Shown here: one piece after another, positions 33,091 through 45,696 of the stretch | Position numbering within the stretch: position 1 is the first letter of the stretch | Layout: every line of letters starts with the position of its first letter | From: Phyto melanocephala | Lineage: Eukaryota; Arthropoda; Insecta; Diptera; Rhinophoridae | Direction: 5' to 3' | NCBI GenBank assembly: GCA_941918925.1 | Contig: OW799235.1 | Coordinates: 48,779,491 to 48,843,490 of the forward strand | DNA length: 64,000 nt | Made by a program: the position numbers and the translations under genes | The notes under the pieces: generated by a model | What the model was told of the DNA's origin: nothing | The model's input: the letters and a program-made list of their open reading frames with translations, nothing else | The model's database searches: none

Positions 33091-34503
33091 ACAAGTAAGA
33101 GCGCTATATTCGGCCGTGCCGAATCTTATATACCCTTCACAACGTGTAGTCATGCAATAACAGTAGTTGGTGTCACCATATGAAATACGTACATACATAT
33201 AAAAACATACATATATAAAAACATCCCATTGTAAAATTATAAATTCACGTATGTATGTTAAAAAAATAAAAAAAAATTATTATATACATATATAATATAT
33301 ATAAAACAAAAAAAAATAAAAATAAAATTTAAAAAAAAAGTTTTTAAAAAAATTATAAAAATATAAATAATATATTAAATAAAAAATAAAAAAAATTAAA
33401 TAAAAAAAAAATTAAAAAAAAATTTTAAAAAAATTTAAAAAAAAATTGTTTTGGCTCAGCTGGGATTTGATGCCACGTTTTCTCTAACCAGTATGCACGT
33501 TTGTATGTATGTATGTTGTTGTTGTAATGCTGTTTTTGTTAAAAAAATCGAGGAGGTCGTGGGTTTTTGCTCATATCTCAGTTGTTTATGTACCGATGTT
33601 TCTGATTTTCAACACCGATCTACTCCCGAATATTTCTGATATTTTAATACCCGGGTCCAACCTATGTCGGGGGGCTTCAAAAAGTTGATTTCAACATACA
33701 CACGGACAGACTGACAGGGCTTAATTGACTTCCCTATTCATAAGCTTTCAGAAAATATATACTTTATGGGGTCGCAAATGAAAATTTTAGAAATTTCACA
33801 CGGAATGACAAACCTATATATACCCTTTTTATACCCTTCACCTGTGGTGCACAAGGGTATATATAGCTTTGTCATTCCGTTTGTAATTTCTACAATTTTC
33901 ATTTCCGACCCCATAAAGTATATATTTTCTGAAAGCTTATGAATAGAGGAGTCGATTAAGCCCTAACCGTCTGTCCGTGTGTTGGTTGAAATCAACTTTT
34001 AGAAGCAACTATATGTTCCTCAGATCTGTATATGGTATCAATCTCTTGGAAATATCCAGGAATGAATCGTTATTGAAATTCAGCACAATCACCCCATAAC
34101 TTTCTGAGATATGATCAAAAAACCACGACCACCTCGTTTTTTTTCACAATTACAACATACATACATACATACATGTAAAAAACATACCAAACAAAAAAAA
34201 TTACAAAAAAAAAAAAATATTAAAAATAAGAAAAAAATAATAAAAAAAAACTACAAAAAAAATTTTTCTAAAAAAATTTTTTAAAAAAATTTAAAAAAAA
34301 ATATAAAAAATAATAAAATATAAATAATATAAAATAAAATTTTTTTGGCTCAGCTGGGTTTCGATGCCACATTTATTCTAACGTGTACGTATGCACGTAT
34401 TTTATATGGGATGAATGGTGATACAAACAATTGTTATTGCATGACTACACGTTGTGAAGGGTATATAAGATTCGGCACAGCCGAATATAGCGCTCTTACT
34501 TGT
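33091..34503. repeat. Head-to-head family A pair forming a large inverted repeat
   Basis: One copy starts ACAAGTAAGAGCGCTATATT at 33092 and the other ends with the complement at ~34503. They meet near 33825-33850 at TTTTTATACCCTTCACC. Each contains the poly-A/T tract and GGCTCAGCTGGG block. Open frames 33451-33639 and 34345-34551 start at the same MAQLGFDATF block and are repeat sequence. Confidence 0.75.
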
Positions 34504-36669
34504 TCACTGTGTGAAGGGTATAATATGTATCACTCTCTTTGTAGCCATTAGTACATGAAAATAAATTGTTTATAATGTTTAGAGATAATTTTTTTTTACT
34601 TAAGTCAAAATTTTCCTAAATTCCCATTTTTAATAGAGCATAACTTCAGGAGAACATCAGCATAATTTGTTAGCATGCCATCTAGTAGTTGCTAGTAGAG
34701 TAATCTATCCTATCATCTTTATCTTATATTTAGCTACAGTACAATAAATGGCGCAGTGTATGATGAATAAATGCTAATATATATGACTAATATATTTTTA
34801 TAAAAATTTAAAGAAAAAAGTGTGCGTGGCACATCTATTTTCCGTTATAACGAAGACTTTGACCAAAAAGTCATGTTTGCAAAATTTCACAATCGTACAT
34901 ATGTATAGTTTTGTCAGTTTTATTACGTTTTAAATTTGAAATATACACTGTGCGGTATAAATTTTCGTACATTTTTATCTATAACTCTTTTCCTAATTCA
35001 TAGATTTAAGCGATTTTCAGGGAAAAATATTCTCTTGACTCGATAAATATATATTCGAAGTTTCATGACTCTACGTTTATGCGTCTGGACACAATTCAAT
35101 TTTATTCGATGTGCGAAGGACACGGTTTTTTCGACCCACTCTTGCTTTACGAGCTATAACTCTCTTCCTAATATTCCGAGTCAGCCCATTTTCAATACCA
35201 AACAAACCTTGTCTATAAGAAAGATTCTGGAAAAATTTGAGCCACCTAGCTTTTTCGGTGCGACCTCTATCGTGCTTTCAAGAGACGGACAGATAATAAT
35301 ATAAAAATATGTATCACCTTCTTTGTAGAGGGTGGTTAAATTGTAAGGGCCACAGGGTGATTCAAAATATACATTCTCAGCATTTTTCTAAAACGGGAAA
35401 TTTATTTGTAAGATTTTGATTTTTAAACTTCTATAACATTTTGCTTTTAAAAGATTTTAAAACGAAATAATTTTTGTATAATTTTAAAATTTGTTAGCCA
35501 TTAGTACATGAAAATAAATTGTTTATAATGTTGAGATAATTTTTTTTTACTTAGGTCAAAATTTTCCTAAATTCCCATTTTTAATAGAGCATAACTTCAG
35601 GAAAACATAAGCATAATTTGTTAGCATGCCATCTAGTAGTTGCTAGTAGAGTCATCTATCTAATCATCTTTATCTTATATTTAGCTACAGTACAATAAAT
35701 GGCGCATGTAAGATGAATAAATGCTAATATATATGACTAATATATTTTTATAAAAATTTAAAGAAAAAAGTGTGCATGGCACATCTATTTTCCGTTATAA
35801 CAAAGACTTTGACCAAAAAGCCATGTTTGCAAAATTTCAGAATCGTACATATAGTTTGTCAGTTTTATTACGTTTTAAATTTGAAATATACACTGTGCGG
35901 TATAAATTTTCGTACATTTTTATCTATAACACTTTTCCTAATTCATAGATTTAGGCGATTTTCGGGGAAAAATATTCTTTTGACTCGATAAATATATATT
36001 CGAAGTTTCATGACTCTACGTTTATGCGTCTGGACACAATTCAATTTTATTCGATGTGCGAAGGACACGGTTTTTTCGACCCACTCTTGCTTTACGAGCT
36101 ATAACTCTCTTCCTAATATTCCGATTTAGCCCGATTTAGTTTGTTTACCAAACAAACCTTGTCTATAAGAAAGATTCTGGCAAAATCTGAGCCCCCTAGC
36201 TTTTTCGGTGCGACCTCTATCGTGCTTTCAACAGACGGACGGACATAGCTAGATCGTCATAAAATCAAACCCCGATTCAGAATATATATACTTTATTGGG
36301 TCTAAAATGGATATTTCGATGTGTTACAAACGGAATGACAAAATGAATATACCCCCACCATTTTTTTGGTGGCGGGTATAAAAACCTCACACCGACACTT
36401 GTTCTCTTCTGTTGCAGTTTGATTTCAGTCTAGGGATGGGCAAATTGGAAAAATCTATCGATATTTTATTTTATCATCGATATTTATTATATTTAAAATA
36501 TCGATATTTCGATATATCGACTGAAACATATTTACCTAGTTATTGTTGAAATGATTTACATTTGAAAATTAAATACACCCACTTATGTACATACAAACAA
36601 AAATAGATGTATATTAGGCTTCGTAGTAACTTTTTATTCCAATTTTTATAATAAATAAACTAGATATTA

Positions 36670-39001
36670 TCTATATATTTATATATAAAAGAGTAACATG
36701 ACTGACTGACTGACTGACTGATTCATCATCGCACAGCCCAAATGCAAAGAGCTAGAGATATGAAATTTGGACAGTCGGTTCCTCTTTCAATGTATAGCTC
36801 CACTAAGATTTTTGGAAATTCGTACTTTAAGGGGGTAAAAAAGGGTAAAAACGGGGAAAATCGGTAATCTTATATCTGCTAAACTAAAAATGATACAAAT
36901 TAAATTGAAAAAGTATTGTAATTTGCACAAAAAATAAGCTGACAGGTGTCTGGCCTTTTTTGGAATTTTCAACCCCTAAGGGGAAAAAACGGGTAAAAAC
37001 TATAATTTGGTACTTTTTTTGTACGCTATGTAACTTCCAAACGCTTAAAGCTAGGAAAAAAATTTAAACTGTATTAAGTAAACCGCGAAAAAATATTAAT
37101 AGGAATTCGGCTCTTTTTTCAAATTCATATGTATAAAGGGTAAAAATTGTCCCTTTTTCGGTACTTTTTTATAAGAAACTTTTCTTATATTATTCAATGG
37201 GACAAAATTTGACAATTATTATTACCTAATAGAATATGGACAACTTTTTAGGTGAAATTTTTGGAAACTTTTTTGGGGACAAAAAAGGTACCAAAAAGGG
37301 GAAAATTCCGGAAAATGTATGTAATTCCTAATTAGACGGCCAATTATCACAAATTTTTAATTGGGATTTCACTAGACATAAAAAATTATGTAATTTAGTA
37401 AAAATTGAAACACATTCATAACAGGTTAGAAAAGGGAAAAATCGGGAAGAGTTTGGTACTTTTTAGAACATAATTACTTTTATGCAAAAAAGAGTAGAAT
37501 TACTGACTTAAAATCATGTCTATTAAAATATTTTGTGACATATATATTCGAACATTTTAAACTTGAAATTTGGAACTTGGACCAAAAATGTACTTCTTCG
37601 CTTTTCTATGGTACTTTTTGTATTTTCTACGTTTATAAAGGTGGAATTATAAAATAAAGGACTATTGATTCCAGGTAAGACTAAACATGTTATGGGTGAC
37701 CAAAAAGGTACTTTTTTGAATTTTTATGGTACTTTTTGTATATTCTACGTTTGCGAAGCTAAAATTTAAAAATTAGTGTCTATTGATACAAGGTGAGACT
37801 AAATATGTTATGGGCGACCAAAAAGGTACTTTTCAGAAATTTTATGGTACTTTTTGTATTTTCTACGTTTATAAAGATAGGATTATACAATCAAGGGCTA
37901 TTGATTCTAGATGAGACTAAAATTGTTATGGGCGACGAATAAGGTACTTTTTTGAATTTTTATGGAACTTTTTGTATTTTCAACGTTTTTGAAGCTAGAA
38001 TTTTGAAATTAGTGACTATTGATACAAGGTGAGACTGAAAATGTCATGGGCGACCAAAAAAGTACTTTTTTGATTTTTATGATACTTTTGGAATTTTCTA
38101 CGTTTATGAAGGTGGGATTGTACAATCAAGGACTTTTGATTCCAGGTGAGACTAAAAATGTTATGGGTGACCAAAAAGGTACTTTTTTGAATTTTTATGG
38201 TACTTTTTATATTTTCAACATTTGCGAAGCTAGAATTTTGAAATTAGTGACTATTGATACAATGTGAGACTAAATATGTTATGGGCGACCAAAAAGGTAC
38301 TTTTTTGAATTTGTATGGTACTTTTTGTATTTTCTACGTTTATGAAGGTAGGATCTTACAGTCAAGGACTTTTGATTCCAGGTGAAACTGAAAGTGTTAT
38401 GGGCGACCACAAAGGTACTTTTTTAAATTTTTATGGTACTTTTTGTATTTCCTACGTTTATAAAGCTAAAATAGTGAAATAAAGGATTGTTGATTCAATT
38501 TGAAAATTAAAATGATATTGGGGACACAAAAAACCTTTTCGCATTTTTATTGTACTCTTTATATTTTTACGTTTGTAAACATAGATTCTTAAAATTAGTG
38601 TTTTTTGATCCGAGGTCTAAATCCTAATATTATGGACGACCAAAATTACTTTTTCTCATTTTTTATATTTTGAATAAAGGTAATAATAAACCAAGTGGAA
38701 GTTTTAGTGAAGGAAAAAATGTTACTTTTATTATTTTTAGGGTAATTTTTGCAAAATATGAATCTTAATTTTTGCAAAATATGAATCTTAATTTTTGAAA
38801 CTAAGTAGCATTGATATTGCTTTTAGTTAGAAAATGTATGCCCGATATATCCTTGCTCTACTTTTTATTTTTCTAAGTAAATTGAATCAGAGATACAAAT
38901 TTTCATAAATTGAACCAAAAATATTTAATAATTATAAATAGAACTTGAGTATTCAATAAATAGTTAGAACTGCGCTAACGAAGTAGCGGGTTAAATGCTA
39001 G
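36670..39001 (+). mobile_element. Helitron (2.33 kb), non-coding, with internal minisatellite
   Basis: Starts TCTATATATTTATATATAAA after T/A-rich sequence, followed by a (GACT)n tract and a 5' region of the common insect Helitron type. It ends AGCGGGTTAAATGCTAG before T. No Rep/helicase. A minisatellite fills 37605-38620. The last ~100 bp also begins the second copy of tandem duplication 2 (43980 onwards). Confidence 0.75.
37605..38620 (+). repeat. ~120-bp minisatellite with alternating A/B units
   Basis: About nine units share GACCAAAAAGGTACTTTTTT and ATGGTACTTTTTGTATTTTC. The first seven alternate between type A (ATAAAGGTGGGATTATACAA ... GATTCCAGG) and type B (GCGAAGCTAGAATTTTGAAA ... GATACAAGG), giving a ~240-bp higher-order period; the last two are degenerate. 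Confidence 0.85.
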
Positions 39002-39667
39002 TAATGTATATTAATAGTATAAATGCTTGCTTTTATGCGTGAGCTTATAAAAACGAAAATTAGAAAAAATATTTACGATTAAGGATAAGATCAGTTATAT
39101 GACTAGATCAAACATAAAAACAAAAAATAAACCAAAAATTCATTAGACAATCTTAAGTTTTAAAGTCAACAATTGATGTATTGTTTACACCAAATCTATA
39201 AAATAAATTCTGAAAAAATATTTACGATTAAGGATGAGATCAGCTAGATCAAATAAAAAACAGAAAATAAACCAAAACTTCAACAGAAAATCTTAAGTTT
39301 AAAGCTAACAATTGAGGTATTGTTATTGTATAAGTATGTAATAAGTATACTAATATAATTAAAACTAAATTCGCCTTTGCTGCTGTACCTTCTTTTGGAA
39401 AACTTTTAAAAATATCGGCTCCGATATTAGTAAATAAATATCAATGTATCGATATTGAGGTATTTAAAATATCGGCGATTAATATCGAAATTTTTTAAAC
39501 TAAATATCGATATTTTGATATATCGATATATTTTGCCCAACCCTATTTCAGTCGTTAATTGAGTGTTAAAGAGTGCACATGTGCGGATGCTTACGCTTTT
39601 TTTCAGCTTTTTTTGTTTTTTCAGCTTTGATTTAATTTCAAAATAAACCAGCAAACAAAATAGTATA

Positions 39668-40614
39668 ATGGAAGACAAAAATTTTTGTTTTGCCATTAAA
39701 AACGCTTTTGGTAACATGCAATGCATTTTATGTTACCAAACATTTAAAACAAAGAAAACATTTTTAATTAAAAGGCATTTTGACCTTTTTCACAAAGAAA
39801 TAAATAAATTAAAAGAGGAAAAAAGGAAAATGTTTTTTCTTGAGCAAAAAAACCTTTATATGTAAAAAATTAAAGAATGGGGTTTTCAAGAAGAACAGAA
39901 TGAGGAAATTTTGCAAAATGAAAAATTAAAAATGGAGATTTCAAGTCAAATAAGCTTGGAAATCGCTCTGCAAGGCAGACCATTAATGGATGGAATGCTA
40001 GCAAAAAATATTTTACAAAAAACTTTTTAAATGTTAAATTATAGAACAGATTTCATAAAGTCAGTTCCCATGTCACCCCAAACTGTGGCTAGGCGTATTG
40101 CCCAAATAGGAAATTCGGTAGTCTTCTATTAAAGAAAAATTGATAAATAGTAAATTTCTTTCGTTTTGTTTAGATGAAAGTACAGATATCAATGATCTTT
40201 GTCAACAGTTTTGAAGACAGGTTTGCAGATTTTAAGAGTATACAACAGCAGTTGGATATATTTAATAACCCTTATAACTGTGATGTTACTCAATATGAGT
40301 TCGATATACAATCAGAACTTATACTTCTTCGAACCGAAGCCCAAGCTCCTGGAAAAGTGGGAATAGAATTCTGGAAAAATCTAAATGATTTCGATTTTCC
40401 AGAGTTAAAAATCAATGCCTTGAAATTGTTATCCCTTTTTCCTTCTACATATTGCTGCGAACAAATTTTTTCCGACTTAAAATTTATTTGTTCCAAGCAG
40501 AGAAATAAATTAAGTTCTTCAAATTTAAAACATATTTTTTTAATAAGAAATTGTTACGAAACCTTAAATTTGGAAAACTTAATTTATAATGCATATATAC
40601 ACTTAATTTTTTAA
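39668..40614 (+). pseudogene. hAT transposase (ZBED/GTF2IRD2-like), internally deleted (copy 1)
   Basis: N-terminus MEDKNFCFAIKNAF with a zinc-finger-like CILCYQTF ... KRHFDLFHK. After a stop at 39863, relics of VPMSPQTVARRIAQIGNS and LDESTDINDLCQQ (RNase-H-fold start) are visible near 40065-40215. The core between this and FEDRFADFKSI is deleted. The C-terminal dimerisation domain (40174-40614) keeps FPELKINALKLLSLFPSTYC and EQIFSDLKFICSKQRNKL. Non-functional. The ends of its own element were not found. Confidence 0.8.
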
Positions 40615-40870
40615 GTTTTAATTGTAAATTAAAAATTGCATTTAATTTTATTAACTTTTTTTCAACATCATTTCTATTTTGCTTTTAAAAGTAAAATTCA
40701 TTACATTTGTAATGCTTAGTTTTGTGTTTGCTGGGCAATATTATCATATCCAATATAGACGCATTTCATTTATTGAGAGCATGGTACAATTATCAGGTAG
40801 CCTCACTAAAACAGCTGATTATTTTTTTCTCTACCTTAAGGCTTAACTAAGATGTCAAATTTTGTTTATG

Positions 40871-40925
<55 letters not shown>
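40615..40925. repeat. hAT 3' flank and (TA)n tract
   Basis: AT-rich sequence after the hAT relic, ending in a (TA)n run (about 40873-40925) directly against Polinton ATPase sequence. Duplicate at 45697-46007. Confidence 0.6.
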
Positions 40926-40931
<6 letters not shown>

Positions 40932-41365
40932 ACCAAAGCTTTTGAATATTCGGGATATACTTGACGAGCCAAATGTTGAAACTGTAACTTATCCCTTGGA
41001 TTCTTAAACATTACTATATATTTAGGTTAGGTTAGGTAGAACAGGCAGCTGTTACCTTTAGTAAAAAGTTCACAAACTTTTTTATTTGACGATTCAAGCA
41101 TTAAATCATCCAATATTATTAAGGTTTCTTCATCGTTAGTATCAAAAGTTTTTGGAATTCCTTCAATAAACTGAACATTTTTTATTAATGGTAGTGAATT
41201 TTTTTCAGAAAAACACCATACAATTCGATCAATGCCTTAAGATGTTGAGTGTTGATTTTCAATCAAATTTTTAATAAACGTAGATTTCCCACAACCTGAG
41301 GGACCACATACCATCATTGTAAATGGATATATAAACTGTTGAAACATGTTTACACATTCATACAT
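40926..41365 (-). pseudogene. Polinton packaging ATPase (FtsK/HerA type), broken (copy 1)
   Basis: The minus strand from ATG 41365 reads QQFIYPFTMMVCGPSGCGKS, a Walker A motif (GPSGCGKS). An in-frame TAA follows ~17 codons later, then WCFSEKNSLPLIKN and a Walker B (TLIILDDLML). Near 41035 part of the C-terminal half is missing, replaced by a short TTAGG-rich filler; then MFKNPRDK, HLARQVYPEYSKAL resumes to 40926. The enzyme would pump DNA into capsids. Orientation is divergent from the integrase, 41 bp away. Confidence 0.8.
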
Positions 41366-41406
41366 AACACGTAAATGAATTGAAGCTTTACATTCCTTCC
41401 ATAAAT

Positions 41407-42323
41407 ATGAGTAAACAAACTCTTGTTAATGAGCTTCATCGTCAAGCAAGAAAAAAAAACTTTGAGCGTCGACGATTTATTCAGAAGGGTATTCTAGATA
41501 TATGGCAAATAGATTTAGCAGAGATGATTTAATAAAGGTTTCAAGTATATGCTTACTGTAATAGATGTATTCTCAAAGTATGCGTATGCTGTACCACTGG
41601 AATCTAAAACAGGAACAGAGATTTCAAAAGCATTTAAAAATATTATAAAGTTGAACGAACAAAAATCTCCCAAGAATCTTCATTCTGATCAAGGAAAAAA
41701 ATTTTATAATAAAGACTTTAAAAGTCTAATGAAAAAACTTAATACTAATCATTATCACACTTTTTCAAATATGAAGGCATCTGTAGTTAAACGTTTTTAA
41801 CAAAACTTTAAAAAATAAAATGTGGAAACAATTCAGTATGCAAGGAAATTATAAGTGGATAAATATATTAGATAAATTATTGCAAGAGTATAATTCGTCT
41901 TATCACCGTACTATTAAAATGAGACCCAACTCTGTTAACAAGAAAAATGAAAAAATGCTTCTTAGAACTATATACAATAACATAAAAATATTTAAAAGAG
42001 GAAAATATAAGACAAATGATTTTGTTCGCATAAGCAAATATAAAAATATTTTTGAGAAAGGATATACACCAAATTGGTCTTCAGAAGTTTTTCAAATAAA
42101 TAAAAGTTTTGTAACAAATCCTATAACATATCAACATAAAGATCTTGAGGGAAATATAATAAAAGGTGGATTTTATGAAGAAGAATTATTAAAAGCTAAA
42201 GTTCCCAACGTTTATTTAGTAGAAAAAGTGTTGAAACGTCGTGGAAAACAGCTGTTTGTAAAATGGCTAGGTTTCGGAAAGGAACATAATTCATGGATTC
42301 ATCAAACCGACATAGGCGAATAA
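41407..42323 (+). pseudogene. Polinton integrase with chromodomain, broken (copy 1)
   Basis: ATG at 41407 (MSKQTLVNELHRQARKKNF). The first catalytic Asp is in DIWQIDLAEM; a frameshift near 41525 leads to LTVIDVFSKYAYAVPL; the second Asp is in HSDQGKKFYN. The Glu expected in ASVVxRF is Lys (KASVVKRF), followed by a 1-nt insertion. The C-terminal half (41820-42323) is open and ends in a chromodomain (YLVEKVLKRRGKQLFVKWLG, with NSWI). Retrovirus-like integrase inserts Polinton DNA; this copy lacks a catalytic residue. Confidence 0.85.
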
Positions 42324-42387
42324 CCCAATTTTAATCATATATGTATATGTAGCAAACAACGACTAACTTCAATTATTTCTTTTGAAG

Positions 42388-43292
42388 ATGGCTTCAAGTA
42401 TGGAAGAAAGTGATCTTTATGTTACTTTATTAAGTAATGATTCAACAGATATTTATAAAAACTCTTCAAGTACTTTTACAAATTTGCTAAAGCAATCTTT
42501 ATACCTAAACGATAAATGGGTAGTTGGATTATCAGATATTTCTTTTTCATTAATGAATAAAATAAAAAAAGAAGATAATGAAAATGTTACAAAACGTAAA
42601 AAACGAAATGTGTTTAACCAACCTTTAGATTATGAAATATTAAAAACACCAAAGCCGGATGTTAATATTAATCATGAAAGTATTAAATTGAAATTTAAAG
42701 AACTTATGAATAAAACAAACAAGCAAACAAAAACAAATTTAGAGATTGGTGATAAAATTTCAAACCGTTTAAATAATGCGGATAATAATATTCTAAAAAC
42801 TATAACATCATTCGAAGAAAAGAAAGGTGACAATAAAAGAAATCCAAATGTAAAAAAAATGAAAATAAATGTAGCTCAAATATTGAACAAAACGTTCAAA
42901 CTAAAGATCAAGAGTTTGAAGCTAATAGAAAAGATTCTATTTTATCGTCAAAAAAATATATTTTGGATAAATCTTTAAATAATTTGCCTACCAATATAAA
43001 GAACTTTATTAATAAAACTGAATCCACTGGAATAGATGAAATCGTATTTATTTACACTGATATAATTAAACCTCGATATGTAGGAAGTAAAAAAACGATA
43101 TGTTTAAAAATATTTTCAATATCAACATTAAAAAATTACATCCATTTTAGCCGGATTGAATATTTTCCTATCGAAACTTTTAATATTAATGATATTTCGA
43201 TAATGATTCGAAATGATGAAGGGAAAGTAATGGACTTGTTAGAATATATTCCAGTTTATTGCACTTTACACTTTAAAAAGAAACGTATATAA
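42388..43292 (+). pseudogene. Polinton penton/minor capsid protein (right arm, copy 1)
   Basis: Start chosen at ATG 42388 (MASSMEESDLYVTLLSNDST), a few bases after a CTTTTGAAG also present in the left arm. The frame stays open to 42978; the natural reading moves to another frame after the A-run near 42855 and continues to 43292 (IVFIYTDIIKPRYVGSKKT ... EYIPVYCTLHF). It keeps the ISFSLMNKIKKED segment lost from the left arm. Penton-like protein closes capsid vertices. Confidence 0.8.
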
Positions 43293-43332
43293 TGATTATG
43301 TAATAGAAAGATAAATCATTTTTATTACAACC

Positions 43333-43602
43333 ATGGATGTGATGTATACAAATTATTATAATAATCAGTCTGGAAAAAACTTACAAAATATTGGAGAAAT
43401 ATATCATACACCAAGAATTATACAGTATGGACGTGGTATTGGATCACTTTTTTCAGCATTATTCTCCCATCTAAAACCTTTATTGAAAACAGGTTTGCAT
43501 ATTTTAAAAAATAAATTATTAGATATTGGAAAAGAAATGTTGGAGGAAATTGGAACAAAGCCAGTAAAACAAATTTTATTAAACCAAGGGAAAAAGTCAT
43601 GA
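43333..43602 (+). CDS. Polinton pVI/pX-like small virion protein (right arm, copy 1)
   Basis: 89 aa, as at 30011-30280, with two substitutions (SALF for SALL, NKLL for NKSL). Unbroken. Its last bases overlap the start of the basic ORF. Confidence 0.6.
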   Translation: MDVMYTNYYNNQSGKNLQNIGEIYHTPRIIQYGRGIGSLFSALFSHLKPLLKTGLHILKNKLLDIGKEMLEEIGTKPVKQILLNQGKKS

Positions 43603-43769
43603 ATGACATTACAGAGGCTGCTATTGACAAGATTAAAACAATGCAAAGAGGCAAAGGGAAGCGTATAAAACTAAAACGTTTAAAACAGAGACCGCAGAAT
43701 AAATTAAAACGTTGCAGAGGAAAGAACTTTAAAGATATTTTTGGAAATTTGAAATGTCTGGATTTATAG
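43599..43769 (+). CDS. Polinton small basic protein (right arm, copy 1)
   Basis: 56-codon Lys/Arg-rich frame as at 29844-30014; overlaps the upstream stop by 4 nt and the capsid start by 16 nt. Confidence 0.5.
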   Translation: MNDITEAAIDKIKTMQRGKGKRIKLKRLKQRPQNKLKRCRGKNFKDIFGNLKCLDL

Positions 43770-43979
43770 AATGCATGAAAAGTGAATTAGATGTATTTGA
43801 AGCTCCTCCAATTCAAGCCAGTGTCATTAAAACTGAAGAAATATCCCACAACCCAATAGCTTCTGTGGATAATTCTAGTACTATTGAGTTTGTATCATTA
43901 GGAAATGGAGAAACTTATAGAGATCTCAATAGAATTTATCTTAAATCGTCAACGACTAGGTTGAATTCAAAGGGAGCGG
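43754..43979 (+). pseudogene. Major capsid protein N-terminus, cut by duplication join
   Basis: First ~75 codons of the capsid gene (MSGFIECMKSELDVFEAPPI ... GETYRDLNRIYL). At 43980 it is joined to Helitron sequence, the start of the second 5082-bp unit. Confidence 0.85.
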
Positions 43980-44749
43980 AATTTTCATAAATTGAACCAA
44001 AAATATTTAATAATTATAAATAGAACTTGAGTATTCAATAAATAGTTAGAACTGCGCTAACGAAGTAGCGGGTTAAATGCTAGTAATGTATATTAATAGT
44101 ATAAATGCTTGCTTTTATGCGTGAGCTTATAAAAACGAAAATTAGAAAAAATATTTACGATTAAGGATAAGATCAGTTATATGACTAGATCAAACATAAA
44201 AACAAAAAATAAACCAAAAATTCATTAGACAATCTTAAGTTTTAAAGTCAACAATTGATGTATTGTTTACACCAAATCTATAAAATAAATTCTGAAAAAA
44301 TATTTACGATTAAGGATGAGATCAGCTAGATCAAATAAAAAACAGAAAATAAACCAAAACTTCAACAGAAAATCTTAAGTTTAAAGCTAACAATTGAGGT
44401 ATTGTTATTGTATAAGTATGTAATAAGTATACTAATATAATTAAAACTAAATTCGCCTTTGCTGCTGTACCTTCTTTTGGAAAACTTTTAAAAATATCGG
44501 CTCCGATATTAGTAAATAAATATCAATGTATCGATATTGAGGTATTTAAAATATCGGCGATTAATATCGAAATTTTTTAAACTAAATATCGATATTTTGA
44601 TATATCGATATATTTTGCCCAACCCTATTTCAGTCGTTAATTGAGTGTTAAAGAGTGCACATGTGCGGATGCTTACGCTTTTTTTCAGCTTTTTTTGTTT
44701 TTTCAGCTTTGATTTAATTTCAAAATAAACCAGCAAACAAAATAGTATA

Positions 44750-45696
44750 ATGGAAGACAAAAATTTTTGTTTTGCCATTAAAAACGCTTTTGGTAACATG
44801 CAATGCATTTTATGTTACCAAACATTTAAAACAAAGAAAACATTTTTAATTAAAAGGCATTTTGACCTTTTTCACAAAGAAATAAATAAATTAAAAGAGG
44901 AAAAAAGGAAAATGTTTTTTCTTGAGCAAAAAAACCTTTATATGTAAAAAATTAAAGAATGGGGTTTTCAAGAAGAACAGAATGAGGAAATTTTGCAAAA
45001 TGAAAAATTAAAAATGGAGATTTCAAGTCAAATAAGCTTGGAAATCGCTCTGCAAGGCAGACCATTAATGGATGGAATGCTAGCAAAAAATATTTTACAA
45101 AAAACTTTTTAAATGTTAAATTATAGAACAGATTTCATAAAGTCAGTTCCCATGTCACCCCAAACTGTGGCTAGGCGTATTGCCCAAATAGGAAATTCGG
45201 TAGTCTTCTATTAAAGAAAAATTGATAAATAGTAAATTTCTTTCGTTTTGTTTAGATGAAAGTACAGATATCAATGATCTTTGTCAACAGTTTTGAAGAC
45301 AGGTTTGCAGATTTTAAGAGTATACAACAGCAGTTGGATATATTTAATAACCCTTATAACTGTGATGTTACTCAATATGAGTTCGATATACAATCAGAAC
45401 TTATACTTCTTCGAACCGAAGCCCAAGCTCCTGGAAAAGTGGGAATAGAATTCTGGAAAAATCTAAATGATTTCGATTTTCCAGAGTTAAAAATCAATGC
45501 CTTGAAATTGTTATCCCTTTTTCCTTCTACATATTGCTGCGAACAAATTTTTTCCGACTTAAAATTTATTTGTTCCAAGCAGAGAAATAAATTAAGTTCT
45601 TCAAATTTAAAACATATTTTTTTAATAAGAAATTGTTACGAAACCTTAAATTTGGAAAACTTAATTTATAATGCATATATACACTTAATTTTTTAA
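44750..45696 (+). pseudogene. hAT transposase relic (copy 2)
   Basis: Identical to 39668-40614 at offset 5082. Confidence 0.8.

Larger units (their letters stand above)
31917..36381. repeat. Family B composite repeat region in the Polinton core
   Basis: Starts ACAAGTAAGAGCACTATATT with TTCGGCTGTGCCGAA and TTTTATACCCACCACC; ends CCACCATTTTTTTGGTGGCG followed by GGTATAAAAA. Inside are a Tc3-like relic (32121-32560), an inverted family A pair (33091-34503), and two direct copies of a ~750-bp block (about 34545-35330 and 35490-36240), plus an inverted piece at 32820-33060. Another family B copy is at 60640-61823. No functional gene. Confidence 0.7.
36431..39545. mobile_element. hAT-type ATCGAT-rich element interrupted by a Helitron
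   Basis: TIRs TAGGGATGGGCAAA / complement TAGGGTTGGGCAAAA, with a perfect 8-bp TSD TTTCAGTC at 36423-36430 and 39546-39553. Both ends are rich in ATATCGATATT. Without the Helitron the element is about 0.8 kb and has no gene. It lies in the 5' region of the deleted hAT transposase gene at 39668. Confidence 0.85.

Noticed and set aside
37605..38620. CRISPR-like regular repeat array
   Set aside because: Units are ~120 bp contiguous tandem repeats without unique spacers, in a eukaryotic Helitron; it is a minisatellite.
40873..40925. Long (TA)n run as a possible origin or hotspot
   Set aside because: Simple dinucleotide repeat with no further signal; copied at 45955-46007 only by the tandem duplication.
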